Below, piece after piece: positions 1 through 7,117 of a stretch of DNA of 50,640 nt. The notes under the pieces are model-generated. The model was not told where the DNA came from. It searched no databases and saw only the letters and a program-made list of their open reading frames with translations. Position numbers and translations under genes: made by a program. This stretch comes from Verrucomicrobia bacterium LW23 (lineage in GTDB: Bacteria; Verrucomicrobiota; Verrucomicrobiia; Methylacidiphilales; UBA1321), in assembly GCA_003054695.1 (NCBI GenBank), contig QAZA01000019.1:1-50640 (forward strand), written 5' to 3'. Each line of letters opens with the position of its first letter. Position 1 is the stretch's first letter.

Positions 1-3000
1 ACCGTGGCCGTAAGCGACGGCCGCGGAGGCGAGATCGAGCAGACGTATACCCTTGTTACGGAAGCGGATACGACGCTCCCCGTCGTCAGCCTCACCGTGA
101 CGGATACTGTGCTCAAGCTGGGCGACGAGCTCGGCCTGCAAGCCTTCGCCACCGACAACGACGTGCTGGCCGACCTGATCGTCACCGTCGACGGCACACC
201 CGTCGCGCTCAACGGCAGCGGCATCGCCTACCTCAACGTGGCCCGCTCCGGCTTCATCCCCGTCGTCGCTACCGCGCGCGATCGCTCCGGCAACATCGGC
301 GCCGCCACGCAAACCATCCGCGTCACTAACCCGGCGGACCAGTCGTTCCCCACCGTCACCATCGACTCCGCCCCGCTCGAAGCCGTCAACGGCATCATCA
401 CCACCGCCACCGACATCAGCGGCACGGTTACCGACGACGGGCTGGAGTACTGGAAGCTCGAGATGGCGCCGATGGATCTTGTTAACACGCAAAATCTTAC
501 GGAGGAAAACCCCGCCTTCAAACTCATCGCCCAGGGCACCGCCAACATCAGCGGCCACCTCGGCCGCATCGACCCCACCGTCCTGGCCAACGGCAGCTAC
601 TACCTGCGCCTCACCGGCGCCGACGTCAGCGGCAACATCCGCACCAGCGGCTATGTCATCGAAGTCACCGGCAACCTCAAACTCGGCCGCGTGCTGCTGC
701 CCGTAACGGACCTCACCATCCCCGTCGCCGGCATCCCCATCACCGTCACCCGCGTCTACGACAGCCTCGAAGCCGGCCGCAAAGGCGACTTCGGCTACGG
801 CTGGAGCCTCGCCCTCCAAAACGCGCGCATTACCGAAAGCGTCCCCGTCGACCCCCACGAAGCCGCCAGCACCAGCTACGCGTATAGGAAGACCTTCCGC
901 AACGGCACCCGCGTCACCCTCCTGGCCCCCGACGGCCGCCGCATCGGCTTCACCTTCCGCCCCAAAATCTACCCCAGCGCCGCCCTCTTCGGCGACGTCT
1001 ACTTCCCATACTGGCAACCCGACCCAGGCGTCTACGAAAAACTCGACACCGGCGAAGCCGCCCTCACCCTCAACCCCGACGGCTCCGTCACCGGCTACCT
1101 CTTCAACCTCATCTACAACCCGGATACCTACACCCTCACCACCAAAGACGGCACCAAATTCCGCTACAACCAGTTCCGCGGCCTGGAGACGATTACCAAC
1201 CGCAACGGCAACGTCCTCACTTTCTCCCACGACGGCATTACCAGTTCCACCGGCGCCAAAGTAACCTACAATCGCGACGCCTCGGACCGCATCACCAGCG
1301 TTGTCGATCCCGCGGGCCGAACGATTCAGTACAGCTATAACGCCAGTGGGGAATTGGAGCGCGTTACGGATGCAGAGGGGCGGTTCAAGTCGTTTACGTA
1401 CCACAACGCGCCGGCGCCGGCGCATTTCCTCAATCAGGTGCTGGATGCGAACGGGCACCCGGTGGCGATTGCCAATTACGATGCGGACGGCCGCCTCTCC
1501 ACGCTTACCGATCCGCTGGGCAATATTACCACCATTGTTTACGACGAAGCTTTGCGTAAGGAGACGCGGACCAATCCGCTCAGCGGGGTTAGCGTCACCA
1601 CGTTCGACGAGCGGGGCAACATTACGCACAGCGTCAATCCCATTGGTACGGAATGGTTTGCGGAGTATGACGCCAACAACAACATGCTGAGCCAGACAGA
1701 CGGGCTTGGCCGCAGGACCACCTACACCTACGATTCCACCGGAAACTGGACCTCCTCCACCAATGCTCGCGGGGATGTCACCTCAATGACTTACGACGCG
1801 GGGAATCTGCCCCTGGTGCGGACGGACGCGCTGGGCCGCCGTCGCACGAGCTCCTACGACGCAAAGGGCAACATTACCGCGCTGAGCGACGCTGCGGGCA
1901 ACGTCTATCGCGTCACTACCGACGACTACGGCCGGCCGCTCACTGTCGTCGATCCGCTGGGCCATCTCACGCGACTGGAGTATGACGAGCCGGATCTGGC
2001 CACGGGCGTGCTTCCCACCATGCCCTCGCGCGTTATTTATCCGAATAATACGTCGATCTCCTACACATACGATACGCTCGGAAATGTAACGTCTTCTACG
2101 GATATCTCTGGGCCGACGTCGCACAACGTGTATGACAACTCGGGCCTGCTGCTTGAACGCATAGATCCGCTCGGGTATAAGACGAAGCACACTTACAACG
2201 AGCGGGGTGAGCTCGTCTCCATCACTAACGCACTGAATCAGGTCAGCACGTACGAGTACGATCTGGCTGGGCGTCTACTGCGCCACATCGGCCCGAACGG
2301 AGCAATTACCACTCACACCTGGGATAAGCTGGGGCGACCTGTCACGGTAACCGATCCCCTCAACAGAACGACAACCAGATTCTATCGTGCGGACGGCGCA
2401 ATGGAGAGGGTGCGCCAACCGGACAACACCGAGATTTTATTCGAATACGACGCGCTTGGCATTTGCAAGGCGGTCGTCGATCCTGCAGGCAATCGAACAA
2501 CGTATACGCACAATAATCTGTATCAGGTCATCGCCAGGACCGATCCACTGCTTTGCTCAACGGCCTCCACATATGACAAAGTCGGCAACCTAACTTCATT
2601 TACCGACCGCCTGGGCCGCGTTATCCAATACACGTACGACGCTAAGGACTATCTCGTTCGCGAGCAATGGCTTGCTGCGGGCTCTTCGGCCCTCGTCAAG
2701 GATATCCGGTACCAGTACGACACTCTCGGCAACACGCTCACCGCGAGCGACGACGTCAGTTCCTTCGCCTATACGTATGATAATCGTAACCGTTTGCTCT
2801 CCAGCACGGCGCTCTACCCCACGCTGCCCAACGCCCTGCCTCCCTTTGTGCTAACCAACACGTATGACGACGTCGCCCGTATCTACAGCACCACCGCAAG
2901 TGACGGCGTCCGAGTGGAGTCGCGGTATGACGAGCGCTTCCTGCTCTCGTCGCTACGTTGGAGTGCGGATGCGGTCGGCCCTGTCGCGGCTCAGTTCTCC

Positions 3001-4689
3001 AGCGCCCGGCTCGAGTTCGTGCGCGATCCGCTCGGTGCCGTCATCTCCACCAGCCGCTACAATGGCGTGGCCGCGCTGATGCCCGCGGTGTTTTCCGTCT
3101 ACTCATACGTCCCTTCCGGAGGCGTCGGCACACAGCAACTCTCCCGTATCACCCCCACCGACGGTGGCACTGGCCACATCCTGGCCGATTACCAGTACAC
3201 TCACGATGTTGCCGGGCAGCTGAAGACCACCACCTCGGCTGCCACCGCCGACTCCACAACTCTCACGCACGACCTCACCGGCCAACTCCTCAAGGCCGAA
3301 TATCGCTTCCAGCCCCAAAACAGCGAGCAGTTCACCTACGACCCCGCCGGCAACCGCACAACCTCCACTGCAGGCGGCATCTCCACCTCACCCCACACCA
3401 TAGGCGCTGGCAACCGCCTTCTCTCCGACGGCACCTACACCTACACTTACGACAACGCTGGCAACACCTCCCAACGGCTCCATGAGGCCACCAACGCCAG
3501 CACCAACTACGCCTACGACCATCGCAACCGCCTCATCGAAGTCCTCGACAAAGACGCGGCCGGCACGATAACGCAAGCCGTCACTTTCACCTACGACCTT
3601 TTCAACCGCCGTATCGCCAAGTTCGTCAACGGCGAGAGCACCCTCTTCGTGTATGGAGGTGACAACATCTGGCGCGAAACCGACCGGTCAGGCATCCCCA
3701 CCTGGTACCTGACCACTGAAGCCGTAGACTCTTGGCAAGCTCGCCAACGCTCCGCCGACGCCCCCATCAACCCCGGCCTCAACTGGTACCTCAAAGACCG
3801 CCTCGGCTCCATCACCGACATCGCGACCGCCGACGGCTCCGCACTGAAGAATCACACAGAATACACCCAGTTCGGCGCCGTCCGCTCCCACACTAACGCT
3901 GCTGCTGCGGACCGACTGACGTTCACGGGACGCGAGTCGGACCTGGAGATCGGCCTGTACTACTACCGCGCGCGCTACTACGACGCGCGGATTGGTAAGT
4001 TCACGTCGGAAGATCCCATCGGCTTTGCCGCAGGGGACTTTAACATCAGCCGCTACGTGGGCAACGGGCCGGGCAACGCGGTGGATCCGTTTGGATTATC
4101 TGCTGCAACCTTGCCGCAGACCGCTGGGCCTGGGACGGGAGGTAGAGGAGGACCCGGCGGAGGCCCCCTGCTTGAATACTCTTCAATTATTAGAGCGCTC
4201 GCCGTACTTAGCGCGGGCGGATTGCTATACCTTGGACATTTATATGATGCCCAAATGGGCGCTTATATTGAGTCTTTGGCGCAGAACAATGCGGGTGCCG
4301 GTCCCGGCGGCCAACCTGGTCCCGGCGGCCAACCTGGTCCCGGCGGCCAACCTGGTCCCGGTGGCCAACCTGGTCCCGGTGGCCAACCTGGTCCCGGCGG
4401 CCAACCTGGTCCCGGCGGCCAACCTGGTCCCGGTCCCAACCCCAATGGGACAACACCGCTAGCCGGTGACGCTCCCACCGCTCAAGCAGGGCGCAATGAA
4501 CGTGGGCAAGGAAACTATCTAAACGATGAAGCAAAGGCCAGGGCAAGAGCAAATGGCACTACTGAATGTGACGAATTAGCCAAAATGTGGGCCGCGGAGA
4601 AAGCCAAGGGACGATACGCCGACAGTGCATACCTCCAAGCAATAAAGAAGGCACAAAAGGCAGCTGGATGCAGGAATAGTAATAAGTGA
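1..4689 (+). CDS. RHS/YD-repeat polymorphic-toxin protein, 5' end outside the window
   Basis: The frame is open to the left edge, so this is the last ~1560 residues of a larger protein. Residues ~1-225 resemble extracellular Ig/cadherin-like modules. A DUF6531-like entry segment follows at ~230-270 ('VAGIPITVTRVYDS'). Dozens of YD repeats fill ~410-1250 ('YTYDNAGN', 'YEYDLAGR'). The RHS-core end has 'DRLGSITDI', 'YYRARYYDARIGKF' and the closing 'DPFGL' at ~1359-1363. In known RHS toxins this core forms a cage around a C-terminal toxin tip. Here the tip region (~1364-1561) has a hydrophobic stretch near 1397-1412, a (GPGGQP)7 linker, and a charged, Lys/Ala-rich domain with two cysteines whose fold I do not recognise. 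DNA after ~4480 is more AT-rich than the core, as is usual for exchanged tips. The HEAT gene 25 bp downstream is the likely immunity partner. RHS identity is firm; toxin activity is inferred. Confidence 0.92.
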   Translation, partial: TVAVSDGRGGEIEQTYTLVTEADTTLPVVSLTVTDTVLKLGDELGLQAFATDNDVLADLIVTVDGTPVALNGSGIAYLNVARSGFIPVVATARDRSGNIGAATQTIRVTNPADQSFPTVTIDSAPLEAVNGIITTATDISGTVTDDGLEYWKLEMAPMDLVNTQNLTEENPAFKLIAQGTANISGHLGRIDPTVLANGSYYLRLTGADVSGNIRTSGYVIEVTGNLKLGRVLLPVTDLTIPVAGIPITVTRVYDSLEAGRKGDFGYGWSLALQNARITESVPVDPHEAASTSYAYRKTFRNGTRVTLLAPDGRRIGFTFRPKIYPSAALFGDVYFPYWQPDPGVYEKLDTGEAALTLNPDGSVTGYLFNLIYNPDTYTLTTKDGTKFRYNQFRGLETITNRNGNVLTFSHDGITSSTGAKVTYNRDASDRITSVVDPAGRTIQYSYNASGELERVTDAEGRFKSFTYHNAPAPAHFLNQVLDANGHPVAIANYDADGRLSTLTDPLGNITTIVYDEALRKETRTNPLSGVSVTTFDERGNITHSVNPIGTEWFAEYDANNNMLSQTDGLGRRTTYTYDSTGNWTSSTNARGDVTSMTYDAGNLPLVRTDALGRRRTSSYDAKGNITALSDAAGNVYRVTTDDYGRPLTVVDPLGHLTRLEYDEPDLATGVLPTMPSRVIYPNNTSISYTYDTLGNVTSSTDISGPTSHNVYDNSGLLLERIDPLGYKTKHTYNERGELVSITNALNQVSTYEYDLAGRLLRHIGPNGAITTHTWDKLGRPVTVTDPLNRTTTRFYRADGAMERVRQPDNTEILFEYDALGICKAVVDPAGNRTTYTHNNLYQVIARTDPLLCSTASTYDKVGNLTSFTDRLGRVIQYTYDAKDYLVREQWLAAGSSALVKDIRYQYDTLGNTLTASDDVSSFAYTYDNRNRLLSSTALYPTLPNALPPFVLTNTYDDVARIYSTTASDGVRVESRYDERFLLSSLRWSADAVGPVAAQFSSARLEFVRDPLGAVISTSRYNGVAALMPAVFSVYSYVPSGGVGTQQLSRITPTDGGTGHILADYQYTHDVAGQLKTTTSAATADSTTLTHDLTGQLLKAEYRFQPQNSEQFTYDPAGNRTTSTAGGISTSPHTIGAGNRLLSDGTYTYTYDNAGNTSQRLHEATNASTNYAYDHRNRLIEVLDKDAAGTITQAVTFTYDLFNRRIAKFVNGESTLFVYGGDNIWRETDRSGIPTWYLTTEAVDSWQARQRSADAPINPGLNWYLKDRLGSITDIATADGSALKNHTEYTQFGAVRSHTNAAAADRLTFTGRESDLEIGLYYYRARYYDARIGKFTSEDPIGFAAGDFNISRYVGNGPGNAVDPFGLSAATLPQTAGPGTGGRGGPGGGPLLEYSSIIRALAVLSAGGLLYLGHLYDAQMGAYIESLAQNNAGAGPGGQPGPGGQPGPGGQPGPGGQPGPGGQPGPGGQPGPGGQPGPGPNPNGTTPLAGDAPTAQAGRNERGQGNYLNDEAKARARANGTTECDELAKMWAAEKAKGRYADSAYLQAIKKAQKAAGCRNSNK
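4303..4428 (+). repeat. 18-bp minisatellite, 7 copies, encoding GPGGQP repeats
   Basis: Seven tandem copies of an 18-bp unit (CCCGGCGGCCAACCTGGT) differ only by C/T at one synonymous position. They lie in frame inside the RHS gene between the core and the C-terminal tip and encode a proline/glycine/glutamine linker. Because the unit length is a multiple of three, copy-number changes alter linker length without breaking the frame. Confidence 0.97.
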
Positions 4690-4714
4690 GTAACCTTAAT
4701 GGAGTGCTATATCT

Positions 4715-5446
4715 ATGCTAACCCACGAGCTTTCAATTCTTTTAAAAATACCTCGGGACTTTAATGATCCTCATTTCTGTGGTATCTTAAGGGAAATTCA
4801 GTCCAAATTGGACGAAGCTTCTATTTTGTATATCCGAGGTCATATTACAAATGGCAACGAAACTGAGCAAATTCTGCTGGTCGACATCTTGGGGCAAAAT
4901 TTTGTTCAACATAAAAATTTTCATAGCGCGTGCGTTGAGATACTAACATCTCTCTTAAACGATGCTTCCAGCTCAAAACTTTTAACAGCTGTGATTTACG
5001 CGCTAGGACAGTTGGGCACACCAGTTCGTTGCCAATGCCTATTGCCCTTCTGCCAACATCCTGATTCTGCGGTCCGCACCGCTGTTGGTTGGAGTTTGGG
5101 TGGATGTGAAAGCGAGGATGCGGTTAAATCTCAAATTCACTTGAGTAAAGATATAGATGCCGAGGTTCGTGACATCGCGACATTTGGATTGGGGTCTCTT
5201 ATATCCAATAACACCTCAGAAATTCGTGATGCTCTTTTCTTACGTATGTCCGATGAAAATCCCGATGTTCGTTTTGAGGCAATTGTAGGTCTCATTTCAC
5301 GGCAGGATTCTCGTTGTCTAGAACATATCCAGCCTTCCTCGTTTACTGAGTTTCAACGGCGAGAACTTCTGGATGCCATTCCAGAAGAAGCCTCTGATGA
5401 ACGTTGGACAAGAACTAAAGAGCAGTTGTCCGATTCGTTGTCCTAG
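4715..5446 (+). CDS. HEAT-repeat protein, probable immunity protein of the upstream RHS toxin
   Basis: A 243-residue cytoplasmic protein with no signal peptide. From ~65 on it consists of HEAT-like helical repeats ('LLTAVIYALGQLG', 'SAVRTAVGWSLGG', 'AEVRDIATFGLGSL', 'PDVRFEAIVGLISR'), ~30-35 residues apart. HEAT-repeat proteins bind other proteins and are a known class of immunity protein in polymorphic-toxin loci. It starts 25 bp after the RHS stop codon on the same strand. A GGAG lies ~13 bases before the ATG, one of the few Shine-Dalgarno-like sites in the window. Its AT-rich composition matches the toxin tip rather than the RHS core, suggesting that tip and immunity gene travelled together. 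The HEAT assignment is solid; the immunity role rests on position. Confidence 0.8.
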   Translation: MLTHELSILLKIPRDFNDPHFCGILREIQSKLDEASILYIRGHITNGNETEQILLVDILGQNFVQHKNFHSACVEILTSLLNDASSSKLLTAVIYALGQLGTPVRCQCLLPFCQHPDSAVRTAVGWSLGGCESEDAVKSQIHLSKDIDAEVRDIATFGLGSLISNNTSEIRDALFLRMSDENPDVRFEAIVGLISRQDSRCLEHIQPSSFTEFQRRELLDAIPEEASDERWTRTKEQLSDSLS

Positions 5447-5561
5447 TAAAATGAGGCAACCGACGCAGGCGGCATCGTCCTATGCAAAAATAATAACCCT
5501 TGGAAGTCGTTGATGTTGAGTGCCTAACAAAACGTCAAAAACCTCCAATATTATTCCACTT

Positions 5562-6634
5562 TTATGCGGCTTTTCGCGAATAATGGCGTAAAAGTCCACC
5601 CAGCTGGGAATCACAACGAATGTCTTTCGACCGGGGTGGCGCGGCCTGAGTTGGGAACGGAATGATGTTGCCGATAGTCCGGTTCCCGATGCCCTGGTGC
5701 GGCCGAACGGTATTATAGTAGGACGCAAACTCCCGCAGCAAAAACTCCAAGTGCCGCTGACCAAACACCACGAAATGCCGCAAGCACTCATTCTTGATGG
5801 TCTGCACGAATCGCTCGGCGAAAGCGTTAAGGTTGGGAGATTCCCGAGGCAACTTTTTCACCTTGATGCCTTCGCTCTTGAAAATCTCGTCAAACGCCTG
5901 GGTGAATTTGGTATCTCCATCTCGCAGGAGATACGAGACTTTCTCGCCCCGATCCTGCAAATCCATAACAAGATTACGGGCTTGTTGTTCGACCCACGGC
6001 CCGGTCGGATTGCAGGTGGCTCCGGCGATATGGACACGCCTGGTGCCGATATGGATGAAGAAAAATACGTAGAATGTGACCTTGCCGCCTGCCGTCCAGA
6101 TGTCTTTGCAAAAAAAGTCGCACGCCCACAATGTCTCCATAGGGAGGCGGATGAAGCGATCCCAGTCGCCGCGCACCCTCCAAGGCGAAGGATGGAAGTC
6201 GTTGACAATCAACACCTTCTTGATCGTATTGTTGGCCACTTGGATCCCGAGCTTTTTGAGTTCGCCTCCGATTCGGGCGTAGCCCCAGGCGTTCTCCTTG
6301 GCCATGCGCAAAATCAGGGGGTGACATCTGGAGAAATGGTAGGCCGGCCAGGTTTGCGTGGCGAAGTTTTGAGATTCGTTCCATCTCGTTCTCTCCGAAC
6401 CCACTGCAGGAATGTCTTATAGTGGACGATGCCGAGGACTTCTCGGATCGAGCTGCCCAACGGCGCTCCAAGGCGCACCAGTATCGAGCGTTCCGCTGGT
6501 GTGGTTTGGATGGTTTTCAACCGGGAGCGCAAGATCTCATTCTCAGCTTTCAAATAGGCGATCTGGCGAAGCAGGGCGGAATGTGTGACATAAACTAAAA
6601 ATGTGAGCAATGGATTGCGACTAAAAAGTGACAT
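5562..6634 (-). pseudogene. IS transposase (integrase core), copy A, broken by a 1-bp deletion
   Basis: Two overlapping frames together give the ~357-residue transposase seen intact in copies C and D. The N-terminal part begins with the ATG whose first base is 6634 ('MSLFSRNPLL') and ends near 6314. The catalytic part continues in another frame from about 6320. Comparison with the other copies shows one C missing in the run 'CAGGG(C)GGTGAC' near 6316-6321. The catalytic segments 'ACDFFCKDIW', 'LLRDGDTKFT' and 'NAFAERFVQTIKNEC' are preserved. The break makes the product inactive unless ribosomes frameshift, for which I see no signal. Confidence 0.85.
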
Positions 6635-7117
6635 GGAAGGGTCGATCAGGATGGCCAAAAGATGCGGATTTTGGTAGGATTTAATCGCTCCAACGGGATT
6701 GCTTCAAAAAACAGTTTTCCGAGGAGTGTGAAGGCGGAAGGGCATTTTTGCATAGCGCTTTTCTATGGGTTTTCCGGGGCGGGTAAAATCAGGCTTTCCG
6801 GCATCTCAATAATGGATGCGATATTGATCGACTTCCGGCCTCACTCCCCATAAATAGATGAATTTTCGCGAACGCAAAAGGATTGAAGGAATCCACTAAT
6901 CCTGTCGACAAACCACCATTTCCTCTTCCCTCTGAGAACCGGAATGCTTCATCGAATAGATCACTATACCCCTCTTAACTAAAACGCGGTTCGTTTTCAG
7001 GTGTGCCTGGGGTTTACTAATCTTGCGATTTTCGAACTTTTTCTGTTTCTCTCTCTCCGATAAGTACTTCCGTGTGTTATAGAGGACTAACAAACTCTAT
7101 TTTAATTTATTTTCTAG
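6635..7117. other. IS copy A, ~480-bp leader upstream of the transposase
   Basis: No convincing gene. This stretch is part of the IS and is conserved in copies C, D and E. On the minus strand a 60-70-codon open frame with a TTG start begins near 7093 ('LSEREKQKKFE') and is open in four copies. Amino-acid changes between copies do not look constrained, so I do not call it a gene. The last ~40 bp before the right end are very AT-rich and could hold a promoter. Confidence 0.6.

Noticed and set aside
4303-4428. Regular short repeats resembling a CRISPR array.
   Set aside because: Units are contiguous without unique spacers, are in frame in a coding region and there are no cas genes.
5510-5530. 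GCCTAACAAAACGCC-like sequence in every IS left end, recalling the core of integron attC sites, together with positions behind stop codons.
   Set aside because: The paired GTTRRRY core at the proper distance is missing, the adjacent GTTGAGC is on the wrong side, the sequence is an integral part of the IS, and no integrase gene of the tyrosine-recombinase type is in the window.
5697-6422. Plus-strand frames of 240-350 codons recurring at every IS copy (also 29074-29937, 31764-32780, 42763-43818).
   Set aside because: They are antisense to the transposase, whose catalytic motifs are clear, and they recur only because the IS recurs.
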